Below, piece after piece: positions 44,107 through 54,772 of a stretch of DNA of 64,000 nt. The notes under the pieces are model-generated. The model did not search any database. It saw only the letters and a list, made by a program, of their open reading frames with translations, and was not told where the DNA came from. How positions within the stretch are numbered: position 1 is the first letter of the stretch; each line of letters begins with the position of its first letter. The translations under genes and the position numbers were made by a program. The stretch is from contig NZ_CP101527.1 in assembly GCF_026427595.1 (NCBI RefSeq), positions 1,187,001 to 1,251,000 on the forward strand, in the 5' to 3' direction. The DNA is from Alkalimarinus sediminis (GTDB taxonomy: Bacteria > Pseudomonadota > Gammaproteobacteria > Pseudomonadales > Oleiphilaceae).

Positions 44107-45210
44107 ATGTCTGGGAATACATTTGGCAAACTGTTTAACGTAACCACTTTCGGCGAGAGTCATGGCTTGGCTTTAGGGTGCATTGTGGATGGCTGTCCTC
44201 CAGGGCTTGAATTATCTGAAGAGGATTTGCAGCAAGACCTTGATCGAAGAAAACCAGGTACTTCTCGCTATACCACGCAGCGGCGTGAAGCTGATCAGGT
44301 GAGAATACTCTCAGGTGTTTTTGAAGGTAAAACGACCGGTACACCCATAGGGTTAACGATTGAAAATACTGATCAGCGTTCGAAAGACTACTCCAATATA
44401 AAAGATACCTTTAGACCTGCTCATGCCGATTATAGCTACATGCACAAGTATGGTACTCGAGATTATCGTGGTGGTGGGCGCTCATCAGCTCGTGAAACTG
44501 CCATGCGTGTAGCAGCGGGGGGGATTGCTAAAAAGTATCTTAAAGAGCGTTTAGGTGTTGAGATCAAAGGTTATCTCTCCCAGCTTGGCCCTATTACCAT
44601 CGATAAAGTCGACTGGGATGAAGTGGGTAACAACCCTTTCTTCTGTCCTGATGTTGATAAGGTGGCAGAGATGGAAGACTACATGAAGGCGCTGAATAAA
44701 GAGGGTAACTCTGTTGGCGCTAAAATAGTGGTTGTTGCCAAGAATGTTCCACCAGGTTTAGGGGAGCCAATCTTTGACCGACTGGATGCCGAACTAGCTC
44801 ATGCATTGATGAGTATTAACGCGGTTAAAGGTATCGAAATTGGCGCAGGCTTCGACTCAGTTGCCCAAAAGGGAACAGAGCACCGCGATGAAATTACTCC
44901 GGAAGGTTTCTTGTCTAACCACGCAGGGGGCATTCTAGGGGGCATCAGTACCGGTCAGGAGATCGTCGCAAGTATCGCGTTAAAGCCCACATCAAGTTTG
45001 CATTTGCCTGGTAGAAGTGTCGACATTCATGGCAACTCAATAGAAGTATCCACACGCGGTCGCCATGATCCTTGTGTAGGTATTCGTGCAACCCCAATTG
45101 CAGAGGCTATGATGGCATTGGTGATTATGGATCACTTCTTGCGAAACAGAGGTCAAAATGCAGATGTTGAGCCTATAACACCCGTTATTCCGGCATCTCC
45201 AGCCAGTTAA
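44107..45210 (+). CDS. aroC: chorismate synthase
   Basis: A 367-aa enzyme making chorismate from 5-enolpyruvylshikimate-3-phosphate with reduced FMN, the common precursor for folate and aromatic amino acids. Signatures are [18 protein letters not shown] (first family signature), [41 protein letters not shown] and [17 protein letters not shown]. Length matches the family. It follows prmB and precedes an MFS transporter, a conserved Pseudomonas order. Two pathways using chorismate, pabB (folate) and trpFBA (tryptophan), are also in this window but not adjacent. Confidence 0.96.
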   Translation: MSGNTFGKLFNVTTFGESHGLALGCIVDGCPPGLELSEEDLQQDLDRRKPGTSRYTTQRREADQVRILSGVFEGKTTGTPIGLTIENTDQRSKDYSNIKDTFRPAHADYSYMHKYGTRDYRGGGRSSARETAMRVAAGGIAKKYLKERLGVEIKGYLSQLGPITIDKVDWDEVGNNPFFCPDVDKVAEMEDYMKALNKEGNSVGAKIVVVAKNVPPGLGEPIFDRLDAELAHALMSINAVKGIEIGAGFDSVAQKGTEHRDEITPEGFLSNHAGGILGGISTGQEIVASIALKPTSSLHLPGRSVDIHGNSIEVSTRGRHDPCVGIRATPIAEAMMALVIMDHFLRNRGQNADVEPITPVIPASPAS

Positions 45211-45300
45211 CGTTGACGGTTAATAAGGCTGTGTTTGATCGCTTCATCTAAAATGAGTGATGGCCGGTAGTAATAGTCGTAACTATTTAAAGGTAAATTA

Positions 45301-46494
45301 ATGTCCTCAACAAGTAGAGACACATATCAACAAGGTAGTGGTGATATGGGTCTCTATTTTAAACTCTCCTCTTTCTACTTTTTCTATTTTGCCCTGTTAG
45401 GAGGGCTTGCTCCTTACTGGGGGTTATTCCTCGAAGATGCGGGTTTCAGTTCGTTAGAGATAGCACAAATTACTTCGGTGCTGATGGTTACCAAGGTTGT
45501 TGCTCCTAATGTCTGGGGGTGGGTCGGAGACCACACCGGGAAGAGCCTACAGCTGGTACGTTACGGTTCCTTTTTAACGGCGCTTTGCTTTCTTGCTTTC
45601 TATTTGGATGATCGGTTTTGGTGGTATGTAACCGCCATGGCGATGTTTAGTTTTTTTTGGAATGCTGTACTGCCACAATTTGAAGTTATTACCTTGCATA
45701 GCTTGGGGGTTCATCGCGACCGTTATAGTCGGGTTAGGCTTTGGGGTTCTTTGGGGTTCGTTGTTTCGGTGGTTATATTAGGGATAGTGTTTGATTACCT
45801 CGCCATTTCGTTGCTACCTGATTTTTTACTGGCAATCATACTGTTAATTGCGCTTTGTAGCCTGTTTCAGTTTAAGCAACCAGACCATGGTCATCATCGT
45901 GTAAAAGGAGTCTTTCTCCGTTCACTCAAGTCACCTCTGGTTATTTCGTTTCTGGTAATAAATTTCTTACTGCAACTCTCACATGGGCCTTACTACACGT
46001 TTTATAGTATTTACATGGAAGACCTCGGTTACAGTCGCTCTACCATTGGTGTTTTATGGGCCTTGGGGGTAGTGGCTGAAGTACTGTTGTTTATAGTGAT
46101 GCACCGTTTGCTTCGGGCGTTCAGGTTAAGAACCATTATTCTAGTTTCGCTTGTATTAACCACGTTGCGTTGGTTAATGGTAGGGGCGCTGTCTGATGTG
46201 TTACTGGTGGTTATTCTTGCGCAGTGCTTTCACGCCGCATCATTCGGCGCCATGCATGCCGTTGCCATACAATTTGTTCATGATTACTTTCCTGCAGGTA
46301 CACAAGGGCAAGGGCAGGCCATATATAATAGTGTAAGTTTTGGCGCTGGAGGCGCATTAGGAGCCATAGTTAGCGGTATTATTGTTGCCAACTACGGTAG
46401 TGCGGCTGCTTTTAATTTGGCGGCCGCTGCTTCAGGGTTAGCCTTATTAGTCGGCTATTTTAGTTTTAAAGAGAGTGTAAAAAAATCTCGCTGA
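45301..46494 (+). CDS. MFS transporter, HcaT/nucleoside-symporter-like
   Basis: A 397-aa, twelve-segment membrane protein of the MFS_1-like group. It starts with the LSSFYFFYFALLGGLAPYWGLFLEDAGFS signature shared with E. coli HcaT (3-phenylpropionate permease) and Pseudomonas PA1682, including the early VGDHTGKS loop. Substrate unknown. It lies after aroC in the prmB-aroC-MFS order. The final residues (FKESVKKSR) give a short cytoplasmic tail. Function cannot be narrowed from the sequence. Confidence 0.88.
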   Translation: MSSTSRDTYQQGSGDMGLYFKLSSFYFFYFALLGGLAPYWGLFLEDAGFSSLEIAQITSVLMVTKVVAPNVWGWVGDHTGKSLQLVRYGSFLTALCFLAFYLDDRFWWYVTAMAMFSFFWNAVLPQFEVITLHSLGVHRDRYSRVRLWGSLGFVVSVVILGIVFDYLAISLLPDFLLAIILLIALCSLFQFKQPDHGHHRVKGVFLRSLKSPLVISFLVINFLLQLSHGPYYTFYSIYMEDLGYSRSTIGVLWALGVVAEVLLFIVMHRLLRAFRLRTIILVSLVLTTLRWLMVGALSDVLLVVILAQCFHAASFGAMHAVAIQFVHDYFPAGTQGQGQAIYNSVSFGAGGALGAIVSGIIVANYGSAAAFNLAAAASGLALLVGYFSFKESVKKSR

Positions 46495-46745
46495 TTGACT
46501 GTTATCAATACCTCAAAGGTGATATTTTGTTTTCTCAAGGTGTATTTTTGATGCCTGTCAACTACAAATTACACACAAGGTGTTGTAATAAATGTGCAGT
46601 AAAAGGTAAGTAGTATTTCGGAGATGCGGTTATCTTTATTGCTAGTAATATTGATGGTTACTAGTTTTTGAAATGAAGGCTTGAAGAATATATCGAGTAT
46701 TCAGGTCAAGGGAAAACACAATTACAAAATAAACAGGTGGATGTT

Positions 46746-47150
46746 ATGAATGATAATTTAATCGAGAACTTAACAGCTCAAGCGACCTCTTTTTATGGAC
46801 CTATGGGGAAAATAAACGCACTTATGGTCTCGAACATTGAAAAGGTAGCTGAGTTTCAGCTAGGCGCTGTTAAGTCGTATGCAGAGCTTGCAATGAAACA
46901 GTGGAAGCAAGTTGCTGAGATTAGAGATATTGATGGCCTTAAAGACTTTGGTGCTAGCCAGAGCGATGTAGCGAGTGAGCTTAGCCAGAAAATCGTTGAA
47001 GATATGAAGGCGTTAGGTGAGATGGGGATGGAGTTTAAGTCTCAGGTTGAAGAGATAGTAGCCGAGGCTAAGAACCCAAAAGAAGAAACTAAAGAAGCTC
47101 CTAAGGCTAAAGCAAAACCAGCTGCTGCCAAAGCTGACGCTAAAGCATAA
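46746..47150 (+). CDS. phaP: phasin (PHA granule-associated protein)
   Basis: A 134-aa amphipathic helical protein of the phasin_2 type (MNDNLIENLTAQATSFYGPMGKINALMVSNIEKV, then a heptad-rich region) ending in a Lys/Ala-rich tail (KAKAKPAAAKADAKA). Phasins coat polyhydroxyalkanoate granules and control their size and number. ATG 46746 has AGGTGG upstream; a GTG at 46737 is a less likely start. It is directly upstream of phaC, as in many PHA producers. It is not the PhaF/PhaI type. The 251-bp gap before it (46495-46745) is A+T-rich and should hold its promoter. Confidence 0.85.
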   Translation: MNDNLIENLTAQATSFYGPMGKINALMVSNIEKVAEFQLGAVKSYAELAMKQWKQVAEIRDIDGLKDFGASQSDVASELSQKIVEDMKALGEMGMEFKSQVEEIVAEAKNPKEETKEAPKAKAKPAAAKADAKA

Positions 47151-47174
47151 GCGTTAAATGATCTAGCCGTAAAA

Positions 47175-47206
47175 TTTAGCGTCCTTGTGGATGCAGGGAC
47201 GTTAAA
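47175..47206 (+). promoter_or_regulatory. stem-loop in the phaP-phaC spacer
   Basis: TTTAGCGTCCTTG pairs with CAGGGACGTTAAA (13 bp, two G:U, 6-nt loop) 24 bp after the phasin stop, with no T run. It may stabilise phasin mRNA or reduce readthrough into phaC. Confidence 0.55.
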
Positions 47207-47311
47207 TGTGCGCTTAAAACGGCACCGATTGCAATATTTCAGATTGCCATTGCAGTGTTTAGAGACATTCGTTGCTTCCTATAATAACAAACATAAACAC
47301 CAGGAGGGTGT

Positions 47312-49120
47312 ATGCCTAATACCGGTAGTAATATGGCACAAAGCGCCATAAAAAAAGTATTTTCGAGCTTTGATAATGTTGCAAACCAATATCGCAAGGC
47401 GTTAGACAGCTACCTTCAGAAAAACCCCAATGTAGACGATTCTCAAATAAATACAGTCATAGATATGATGGGGTCGTTCAGAGATATCGCAGAACAGCTT
47501 GCTCTTCACCCCTTTAGAGTCGCTCATACAGATGTTGAGCTGATTAAGAATCACGCAAAGTTGATAGGTGCGACTGCGAACCGGTTGGTTGGCAAGATGG
47601 CGGACCCTATTGTAGTGCCAGAAAAGGGGGACCACCGCTTTGGAGACGAAGACTGGTCCGATAACATGGTGTTTGATTATATTAAGCAGGCCTATTTGCT
47701 TAATTCAAATGCGTTAATGGAGTTGGTAGATTCACTTGAGGACTCTAATACCCATACGCATGATCAATTTATGTTTTACTCTCGCCAGATTGTAAATGCA
47801 CTTTCTCCTAGTAATTTCCCACTCACTAACCCTGAAGTGCTCAAGAAAACACTCTCCTCGGGCGGTGTTAACCTAATTGATGGCTTTAAGCAGTTTGTAG
47901 ATGACTACAAAAAGAATCCTGGCATGTTTAATGTTTCGATGACTGACTTTACAGCGTTTTCAGTAGGTAAGAATGTAGCGACCACGCCGGGCAAAGTGGT
48001 GTTTCAAAATGAGATGATGCAGCTGATTCAGTATCAGCCAACGACTGAGAAAGTTAATAAAACACCACTGTTGATCATTCCACCTTGGATAAACAAATAC
48101 TACATCCTTGATCTAAAGGAGAAAAACTCCCTAATTAAGTGGCTAGTTGATCAGGGGAATACGGTATTTATTATATCTTGGGTTAATCCTGGTCCGTCCT
48201 ATCGAGATACTGGCTTTGAAGATTATATGACTCAAGGACCTCTCGCTGCTCTCGATGCTATCGAGAAGGCGACTGGCGAAAGTGAAGTTAACGCCATTGG
48301 TTATTGCGTTGGTGGTACATTGTTGGCTAGTACACTGGCATGGTTAACCGCCAAGCGTAAAAAGCGCATAAAGTCAGCGACTTACCTGACCACGCTAATA
48401 GACTTCTCCGACCCAGGTGGGATTGGCGTGTTTATAAATGATAACTCAATAACGAACATAGAGAAGCGTCTCGACAAAGTGGGTTATTATGACGGTCGAG
48501 CGATGGCGTTCAGCTTTAACATGTTAAGAGAGAATGACCTTTTCTGGTCGTTTGTTATAAAAAATTATCTAAAGGGTGAAAAGCCCGCGCCGTTTGATCT
48601 TTTGTATTGGAACTCTGATGGCACCAATTTACCCGCTAAAATGCACGGTTATTACCTGAGAAATATGTATCTGGAAAACAACCTGGTTAAGCCCGGTGGT
48701 ATAGAGCTTGAAGGCGTTAAAATTGACATTAGCAAGATCAAAACCCCCGCTTACTTCTTGTCAACTGTACAAGATCATATCGCTAAATGGAAAACAACCT
48801 ACAAGGGGGCATTGCTGCACTCTGGGGATGTGAAGTTCGTTCTTTCTGGTTCTGGCCATATTGCCGGGGTGGTTAACCCACCTGCGCAAGAAAAGTATGG
48901 GTACTGGACAAATAGTGACCTGCCTGAAGAGTCTGATCTGTGGTTTAAGGCTGCTCAGAAGCATAGCGGGTCATGGTGGAATGATTGGAAAGAGTGGTCT
49001 GAGCAGTTCGCTGGTGAAAAGGTTGAGCCAAGAATCCCGGGTGATAGAGAGCTTAACGTCATTGAAGATGCTCCTGGCTCCTATGTAAAACTGCGAATAG
49101 CTGATGCTATTAAAAACTAA
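47312..49120 (+). CDS. phaC: class I poly(3-hydroxyalkanoate) synthase
   Basis: A 602-aa enzyme that polymerises 3-hydroxyacyl-CoA into PHA granules. The lipase-like nucleophile motif GYCVGGT places the catalytic Cys at 332; Asp488 (VQDHIAKW) and His516 (SGSGHIAGV) complete the triad. PhaC_N sequence is seen in PLLIIPPWINKYYILDLKEKNSLIKW and the W-containing C-terminus SGSWWNDWKEWSE. The length suits class I (short-chain monomers) rather than the Pseudomonas medium-chain class II type. A strong AGGAGG precedes ATG 47312. The phasin is upstream; phaA and phaB are not in the window. A bidirectional terminator follows. Confidence 0.95.
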   Translation: MPNTGSNMAQSAIKKVFSSFDNVANQYRKALDSYLQKNPNVDDSQINTVIDMMGSFRDIAEQLALHPFRVAHTDVELIKNHAKLIGATANRLVGKMADPIVVPEKGDHRFGDEDWSDNMVFDYIKQAYLLNSNALMELVDSLEDSNTHTHDQFMFYSRQIVNALSPSNFPLTNPEVLKKTLSSGGVNLIDGFKQFVDDYKKNPGMFNVSMTDFTAFSVGKNVATTPGKVVFQNEMMQLIQYQPTTEKVNKTPLLIIPPWINKYYILDLKEKNSLIKWLVDQGNTVFIISWVNPGPSYRDTGFEDYMTQGPLAALDAIEKATGESEVNAIGYCVGGTLLASTLAWLTAKRKKRIKSATYLTTLIDFSDPGGIGVFINDNSITNIEKRLDKVGYYDGRAMAFSFNMLRENDLFWSFVIKNYLKGEKPAPFDLLYWNSDGTNLPAKMHGYYLRNMYLENNLVKPGGIELEGVKIDISKIKTPAYFLSTVQDHIAKWKTTYKGALLHSGDVKFVLSGSGHIAGVVNPPAQEKYGYWTNSDLPEESDLWFKAAQKHSGSWWNDWKEWSEQFAGEKVEPRIPGDRELNVIEDAPGSYVKLRIADAIKN

Positions 49121-49179
49121 TGGCATCTCTTTTAGCTGCAAGAAGCTAAGGGCTTGGTGGTTAACAGGGTAATAAAAAA

Positions 49180-49211
49180 ACAAAAGGCGCTAACGAGTTA
49201 GCGCCTTTTGT
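49180..49211. terminator. bidirectional terminator between phaC and the LysR gene
   Basis: ACAAAAGGCGCTAAC and its exact complement form a 15-bp stem. On the minus strand the stem ends in TTTTTTT, and on the plus strand in CTTTTGT, so it can serve both convergent genes. Confidence 0.92.
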
Positions 49212-49270
49212 CTATTAAGCGGGATTCAATTGTGTTTTACCCTTATTGTTGATCTATCTTCGTGATAATC

Positions 49271-50152
49271 TCAGCTATTATCACCCCAAACCCTATGGGC
49301 TTGCTCTATTAGGGCTTTTGCCGCATTGCTGACTGTTTTTCGTTTATGTGTAACTGTTCCCAGAGTTCTTGAAGGGTTGTATTCTGGCGTAGAAAGTACC
49401 GTTAGATGCTCATCAACCATTGTGTTGGGTAGAACGCTCCATCCCAGCCCAACCGATACCATCATTTTAATGGTCTCCAGGTAGTTGGTGGGAATCGTCG
49501 CATTAAGTTTTAATTGCTTGCGCGCAAAAAGTTCTTCGATTATCTGGTAAGTGAGTGTTGTTTTAGATGGTAGAATTGCGTTTGACTTAGATAGCTTTTC
49601 GATAGAGGTGTTTGGGTTGCTAGCTAGTTCGTGGTCAGGGGAGCAGACGATGCTCATTGGGTCATCCCAAATCAAGTGTTCTATATAGTTGGGCGAAGCA
49701 CCTGGAGTAACTGTAATAAAACCAATGTCTGCATGGTTGTGATCAAGCGCTTCGAACGCTTTTTCAGACTCCATAAATAGTAGTTTTAGGTCAACATCAG
49801 GGTGAGTTTGTAAAAATGGCTTTATGACGAATGGAAGTCGATGCAGCCCGATGTGATGACTAGCGACTACCGTAAGTTGGCCAGAAATACTGCTCGAAAT
49901 ATTTAAGATCGATTGCTTGGCATTTTGAACCTCTCTTAAAATAGATGTTGCACGAGGAAGAAGCTCTTCGCCTTCTTTAGTTAATCTGATGTCCCGTTGT
50001 CCACGCTCAAATAACTTGCACCCTAATGTATCTTCCAGTGTGCTGATTCGTTTACTGATTGCGGGCTGGGTTAAAGATATAGCCTCTGCTGCCTTGGAAA
50101 AAGAGCCGGCCTCGACAACATTTACAAAAGCGTTAAGTGAGTCGATATCCAT
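49271..50152 (-). CDS. LysR family transcriptional regulator
   Basis: A 293-aa LysR regulator. The helix-turn-helix is in the first 60 residues (MDIDSLNAFVNVVEAGSFSKAAEAISLTQPAISKRISTLE), and a type 2 periplasmic-binding-like effector domain follows (TVVASHHIGLHRLPFV, HADIGFITVTPG, MMVSVGLGWSVLP). It is divergent from leuC, as is a LysR gene in Pseudomonas (PA3122). Control of leuCDB or autoregulation is plausible; the effector is not known. The start at 50152 fits the family. A T-N11-A operator candidate lies 17-32 bp upstream of the start. Confidence 0.9.
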   Translation of the reverse strand: MDIDSLNAFVNVVEAGSFSKAAEAISLTQPAISKRISTLEDTLGCKLFERGQRDIRLTKEGEELLPRATSILREVQNAKQSILNISSSISGQLTVVASHHIGLHRLPFVIKPFLQTHPDVDLKLLFMESEKAFEALDHNHADIGFITVTPGASPNYIEHLIWDDPMSIVCSPDHELASNPNTSIEKLSKSNAILPSKTTLTYQIIEELFARKQLKLNATIPTNYLETIKMMVSVGLGWSVLPNTMVDEHLTVLSTPEYNPSRTLGTVTHKRKTVSNAAKALIEQAHRVWGDNS

Positions 50153-50169
50153 TACAGTATTCCAATAGG

Positions 50170-50184
50170 TTATGATATGTATAA
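50170..50184. promoter_or_regulatory. LysR-type T-N11-A box between the LysR gene and leuC
   Basis: TTATGATATGTATAA has complementary TTAT/ATAA ends and fits the LysR box. It lies in the divergent control region, near the LysR gene's own start, so autoregulation is the simplest reading. Confidence 0.45.
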
Positions 50185-50297
50185 AAAATATGAATTTGTT
50201 TTATCTTAGCATGAAGATTAGAATTCACCCAATAAGTAAACATCAGGCCGTTTAGCAGGCTTGATAAACTAATAATAGTTAGTACCGGAGAGAGATC

Positions 50298-51716
50298 ATG
50301 GCTGGAAAAACGCTTTATGATAAGTTGTGGGATGCCCACATGGTTAAACAGCGAGAAGACGGGTCCGCGCTGATATATATCGACCGCCAGTTGCTACATG
50401 AAGTAACGTCCCCTCAAGCATTTGAAGGTTTAAGAATTGCTGGGCGTAAGCCTTGGCGTATTGATGCAAATCTCGCTACTCCTGACCATAACGTACCTAC
50501 CACAGAGCGCTCTAGCGGTGTAGAAGGGATTGCCGACCCGGTTTCAAGGATTCAAGTTAAAACCCTTGATGAAAATTGCGATGAGTTTGGTATTACTGAA
50601 TTCAAAATGTTGGATGAACGTCAAGGTATCGTTCATGTTGTTGGTCCAGAGCAAGGGGCAACTCTACCCGGTATGACCGTTGTTTGTGGGGACTCTCACA
50701 CTTCAACTCATGGCGCTTTTGGCGCATTGGCCCATGGTATCGGTACGTCAGAAGTTGAGCATGTATTAGCAACACAGTGTTTAATTCAGAAAAAAATGAA
50801 GAACATGCTGGTGAAGGTAAATGGCAAGGTTGGAGAAGGTATCTCGGGCAAAGATATTGTTCTAGCCATAATTGGTAAGATCGGGACCGCGGGCGGCACG
50901 GGCTACGCAGTTGAGTTTGGTGGTCAGGCTATTAGAGATTTGTCTATGGATGGTCGTATGACTGTCTGTAATATGGCCATAGAGGCAGGTGCTCGAGTTG
51001 GTATGATTGCGGTTGACGAAACGACAATAGAGTATGTAAAAGGTCGTACTTACGCTCCTAAAGGCTCAGATTGGGATAGAGCTGTAGAAGCCTGGGCTGA
51101 CTTGCATAGTGATGATGATGCGGTATTCGATAAGATTGTTGAAATCGACGCTGCTGAGATCAAACCGCAGGTTACATGGGGTACTTCACCTGAAATGGTT
51201 GTGGCCATAGATGACAATGTTCCTAATCCAGATGATCAGAATGACCCAGTAGAGAAAGAAGGTATTCAAAGAGCTCTGGATTATATGGGGTTACAGGCAG
51301 GTGCCGCGATTACCAGTATTAAGTTAGACCGCGTCTTTATAGGGTCTTGCACGAACTCTCGTATAGAAGATTTAAGAGTGGCGGCGAAAGTGGTTAAGGG
51401 GCGTAAAGTCGCCGATTCGCTTATTCAGGCGCTAGTTGTACCTGGGTCTGGCCTTATTAAGAAGCAGGCGGAAGAAGAAGGGCTTGATGTTGTCTTCAAA
51501 GAGGCTGGCCTTGAGTGGCGAGAGCCAGGTTGTTCAATGTGTCTTGCTATGAATGCCGACAAGCTAGGGCAGGGTGAGCATTGTGCATCAACATCAAACC
51601 GAAACTTTGAAGGGCGACAAGGGTTTGGTGGTAGAACTCACTTGGTAAGTCCAGCTATGGCTGCCGCAGCTGCAATTGCTGGTCACTTTGTTGATGTTAG
51701 AGACTACTTAAATTAA
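50298..51716 (+). CDS. leuC: 3-isopropylmalate dehydratase large subunit
   Basis: A 472-aa aconitase-family protein of leucine synthesis, isomerising 2- to 3-isopropylmalate with LeuD. The [4Fe-4S] cysteines are visible as [12 protein letters not shown] and [11 protein letters not shown] (three ligands), with the [32 protein letters not shown] signature upstream. ATG 50298 follows GGAGAGA. It is the first gene of leuC-leuD-leuB. It faces a divergent LysR regulator whose gene is 145 bp away. Confidence 0.96.
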   Translation: MAGKTLYDKLWDAHMVKQREDGSALIYIDRQLLHEVTSPQAFEGLRIAGRKPWRIDANLATPDHNVPTTERSSGVEGIADPVSRIQVKTLDENCDEFGITEFKMLDERQGIVHVVGPEQGATLPGMTVVCGDSHTSTHGAFGALAHGIGTSEVEHVLATQCLIQKKMKNMLVKVNGKVGEGISGKDIVLAIIGKIGTAGGTGYAVEFGGQAIRDLSMDGRMTVCNMAIEAGARVGMIAVDETTIEYVKGRTYAPKGSDWDRAVEAWADLHSDDDAVFDKIVEIDAAEIKPQVTWGTSPEMVVAIDDNVPNPDDQNDPVEKEGIQRALDYMGLQAGAAITSIKLDRVFIGSCTNSRIEDLRVAAKVVKGRKVADSLIQALVVPGSGLIKKQAEEEGLDVVFKEAGLEWREPGCSMCLAMNADKLGQGEHCASTSNRNFEGRQGFGGRTHLVSPAMAAAAAIAGHFVDVRDYLN

Positions 51717-51747
51717 ACGCTACCGAGCACTGTAAGAGGACAAAGAT

Positions 51748-52395
51748 ATGAAAAAGTTTACTCAGGTTACCGGTATCGTTGCGCCAATGGATCGCGCAAA
51801 TGTCGATACTGACATGATTATTCCGAAGCAATTTTTAAAGTCGATCAAGCGAACAGGTTTTGGTAAAAATTTGTTTGATGAGTTGCGCTATTTAGATGAA
51901 GGGCAGCCAGATCAGAGCTGTGAAGGTCGTCCACTAAACAAAGAGTTTATGCTTAATCAGCCTCGCTATGCAGGTTCAACCGTACTCTTGGCTAGACAAA
52001 ACTTTGGGTGTGGCTCAAGCCGGGAGCACGCTCCTTGGGCTTTGGATGATTATGGCTTTCGCTGTGTAATAGCTCCTAGTTTTGCCGATATTTTCTATAA
52101 CAACTGCTTTAAGAACGGTATTTTGCCTGTCACCCTAGATGAAGAGGTGGTTGATAGACTATTTGCAGAGACTTTTGCTAACGAAGGTTATGAGATAACG
52201 ATTGATCTAGAAAATCAAACAATCAAAACACCTAGCGGTGAGATTATTTCGTTTGAAGTTGATGCATTTCGCAAACATTGTTTGATCAATGGGTTGGATG
52301 ATATTGGCGTAACGCTTGAAGATGCTGATGCTATCAAAGCTTTTGAAGCGAAAAGTCGTAAAGAGTCCCCATGGTTGTTTGACGCGATCGGTTAA
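51748..52395 (+). CDS. leuD: 3-isopropylmalate dehydratase small subunit
   Basis: A 215-aa swivelling subunit that pairs with LeuC. The family signature [19 protein letters not shown] and the [17 protein letters not shown] segment are present, and the length agrees with the family. It starts 31 bp after leuC with an AGAGGA ribosome site, so the two are co-transcribed and made in similar amounts. leuB follows after 74 bp; in Pseudomonas a methyltransferase gene lies between leuD and leuB, and none is seen here. Confidence 0.96.
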   Translation: MKKFTQVTGIVAPMDRANVDTDMIIPKQFLKSIKRTGFGKNLFDELRYLDEGQPDQSCEGRPLNKEFMLNQPRYAGSTVLLARQNFGCGSSREHAPWALDDYGFRCVIAPSFADIFYNNCFKNGILPVTLDEEVVDRLFAETFANEGYEITIDLENQTIKTPSGEIISFEVDAFRKHCLINGLDDIGVTLEDADAIKAFEAKSRKESPWLFDAIG

Positions 52396-52469
52396 TGGGT
52401 ACTGCTGCTTTATTTGAAGATATACTAATAGTTATAAATTAGATTAATAAAATCTCCTAAAGGACTAAA

Positions 52470-53555
52470 ATGAATAGAAATGTACTGTTGTTGCCAGGCG
52501 ATGGCATCGGCCCTGAGATCGTTTCAGAGGCTGAGAAGGTTCTTCGTCTTTTAAATGATTCACTTAACCTAGAGTTATCGATTGATAGTGCTTTAGTAGG
52601 CGGTTCAGCAATTGATGAGTTCGGTGTGCCGCTCCCTGATGTGACCCTCGAAAAGGCTAAAGCCTCAGATGCTATTCTACTAGGCGCGGTTGGTGGGCCT
52701 AAGTGGGATGATCTGGATATGGCGATCAGACCCGAAAAGGGGTTGCTAGGGTTGCGCTCTAACCTCGAGCTGTTTGGTAATCTTCGCCCTGCCATTCTTT
52801 ACCCTCAGTTGGCTGATGCCTCTACGCTAAAGCCTGAGGTAGTATCGGGTCTTGATATTCTGATTGTTCGTGAGTTAACCGGTGGAATCTATTTTGGTCA
52901 GCCTCGTGGTGTTCGTGTTCTAGAAAACGGCGACCGTGAAGGCTACAACACCTACGTTTACAACGAAACTGAGATCAAGCGTATTGGTCGAGTTGCATTT
53001 GAAGCTGCTCAAAAGCGTGGCGGTAAGCTTTGCTCTGTTGATAAGGCGAATGTACTCGAAGTAACGGTATTGTGGCGTGAAATTATGGATGACCTTGCAA
53101 AGGAGTATCCAGATGTAGAGCTTAGTCATATGTACGTCGATAATGCCGCTATGCAGCTAGTGCGTGCGCCGAAACAGTTCGATGTCGTGGTAACGGGGAA
53201 TATGTTTGGTGATATTCTGTCTGATGCAGCAGCGATGTTGACCGGATCGATCGGTATGCTGCCTTCAGCTTCTCTTGATGAGGCAGGTAAAGGTATGTAC
53301 GAGCCATGTCATGGTTCTGCGCCAGATATTGCGGGACAAGGTATTGCAAACCCATTAGCGACCATCTTGTCGGTGGCGATGATGTTGCGTTACAGCTTGG
53401 CAGAAAATAAGGCTGCTGACCTGATTGAAACAGCTGTTAGTAATGTGCTTGATCAAGGCCTAAGAACCGCCGATATCTACTCAGAAGGTACTACAAAAGT
53501 GAGTACTGTCGAGATGGGTGATGCTGTTATTAGTGCGCTTGGTAAATTAGTGTAA
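52470..53555 (+). CDS. leuB: 3-isopropylmalate dehydrogenase
   Basis: A 361-aa NAD-dependent enzyme that oxidises and decarboxylates 3-isopropylmalate, the third step of leucine synthesis. Family motifs are [37 protein letters not shown], the [10 protein letters not shown] catalytic region and [25 protein letters not shown]. The nucleotide-binding helix [15 protein letters not shown] follows. It starts with a good AAGGA site after the leuD spacer. A hairpin 15 bp after its stop marks the end of the leuCDB unit before asd. Confidence 0.97.
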   Translation: MNRNVLLLPGDGIGPEIVSEAEKVLRLLNDSLNLELSIDSALVGGSAIDEFGVPLPDVTLEKAKASDAILLGAVGGPKWDDLDMAIRPEKGLLGLRSNLELFGNLRPAILYPQLADASTLKPEVVSGLDILIVRELTGGIYFGQPRGVRVLENGDREGYNTYVYNETEIKRIGRVAFEAAQKRGGKLCSVDKANVLEVTVLWREIMDDLAKEYPDVELSHMYVDNAAMQLVRAPKQFDVVVTGNMFGDILSDAAAMLTGSIGMLPSASLDEAGKGMYEPCHGSAPDIAGQGIANPLATILSVAMMLRYSLAENKAADLIETAVSNVLDQGLRTADIYSEGTTKVSTVEMGDAVISALGKLV

Positions 53556-53569
53556 TAAATTGCGCAGTA

Positions 53570-53598
53570 AAGGTGCTACATCATTGATGTGGCGCCTT
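53570..53598 (+). terminator. hairpin after leuB
   Basis: A 13-bp stem (AAGGTGCTACATC/GATGTGGCGCCTT, two G:U) with a 3-nt loop lies 14 bp after the leuB stop. The T tract is poor. Confidence 0.65.
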
Positions 53599-53656
53599 AA
53601 TCTTGATAGCTTTAAGCACAGTTGTTTAATGTTCAAATGGGTCGCTGAGATTAGTC

Positions 53657-54772
53657 ATGAAAAAAGTAGGTTTGGTGGGTTGGCGTGGCATGGTTGGTTC
53701 CGTGCTAATGCAAAGAATGCGAGAAGAGAACGACTTCGATTTAATCGATCCGGTATTTTTCTCTACATCCCAAGCAGGGCAGGCTGCGCCTGATGTGGGT
53801 AAGAGTGTTTCGGTGCTTCAAGATGCAAATAGCATTGAAGCGCTTAAAGCGATGGATGTCATTATTACCTGCCAAGGTGGGGACTATACCAAGTCTGTTT
53901 ACTCTGAGCTTCGTGCAACGGGTTGGAACGGTTACTGGATCGATGCAGCGTCGTCTTTAAGGATGGATGAAGACGCGGTTATTGTGTTGGACCCCGTTAA
54001 TAGCAAGGTTATCGATAACGCTTTAGAGCAGGGTGTAAAAACCTATGTCGGTGGTAACTGTACCGTTAGTCTAATGTTAATGGCATTAGGTGGATTGTTT
54101 GAAAAGAACCTGGTTGAATGGGTTAGTCCAATGACCTATCAGGCTGCATCTGGTGGGGGCGCTCGCCATATGCGTGAGCTTATTAGCCAGATGGGTGTTA
54201 TTCACTCCTCTGTAGCAGAGTTGTTGGATGATCCTGCTTCAGCAATACTAGAAATAGACAAAACCGTTGCAGAAACCATTCGGTCAGATGCAATGCCAAC
54301 CGACAACTTTGGTGTGCCGCTCGGTGGAAGTCTGATTCCTTGGATTGACTCTCAGTTGGAGAACGGCCAAAGTCGAGAAGAGTGGAAAGCTGAAGCTGAG
54401 ACCAACAAAATACTCGGTTTGTCAGAAGCGCCTATTCCTGTCGATGGACTTTGTGTTCGCGTAGGTGCGATGCGTTGCCATAGTCAGGCAATGACCATTA
54501 AGTTGAAGCAAGACTTATCTGTTGCAGAGATTGAATCAATCTTAGCTGGTTCAAATGATTGGGTTAAAGTTATCCCCAATGATAGAGAGTTGACAGTTAA
54601 AGAGCTTACTCCTGCAAAAGTAACTGGGACGCTAAGTGTACCAGTGGGTAGAATTCGTAAGTTAAATATGGGGCCAGAATATATCTCGGCCTTTACTGTT
54701 GGTGACCAACTGCTTTGGGGAGCCGCAGAGCCTTTACGAAGAATGTTGCGAATATTGCTGCAGAATAAATAG
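53657..54772 (+). CDS. asd: aspartate-semialdehyde dehydrogenase
   Basis: A 371-aa NADPH-dependent enzyme converting aspartyl phosphate to aspartate semialdehyde, the branch point for lysine, threonine, methionine and diaminopimelate. The Rossmann motif is [14 protein letters not shown] and the active-site Cys135 lies in [16 protein letters not shown], the same number as in E. coli. The length is the proteobacterial type (about 370). It sits in the leu-asd-fimV-truA order of Pseudomonas. No usg-like asd homologue is present next to it, unlike in Pseudomonas. A strong hairpin follows. Confidence 0.96.
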   Translation: MKKVGLVGWRGMVGSVLMQRMREENDFDLIDPVFFSTSQAGQAAPDVGKSVSVLQDANSIEALKAMDVIITCQGGDYTKSVYSELRATGWNGYWIDAASSLRMDEDAVIVLDPVNSKVIDNALEQGVKTYVGGNCTVSLMLMALGGLFEKNLVEWVSPMTYQAASGGGARHMRELISQMGVIHSSVAELLDDPASAILEIDKTVAETIRSDAMPTDNFGVPLGGSLIPWIDSQLENGQSREEWKAEAETNKILGLSEAPIPVDGLCVRVGAMRCHSQAMTIKLKQDLSVAEIESILAGSNDWVKVIPNDRELTVKELTPAKVTGTLSVPVGRIRKLNMGPEYISAFTVGDQLLWGAAEPLRRMLRILLQNK

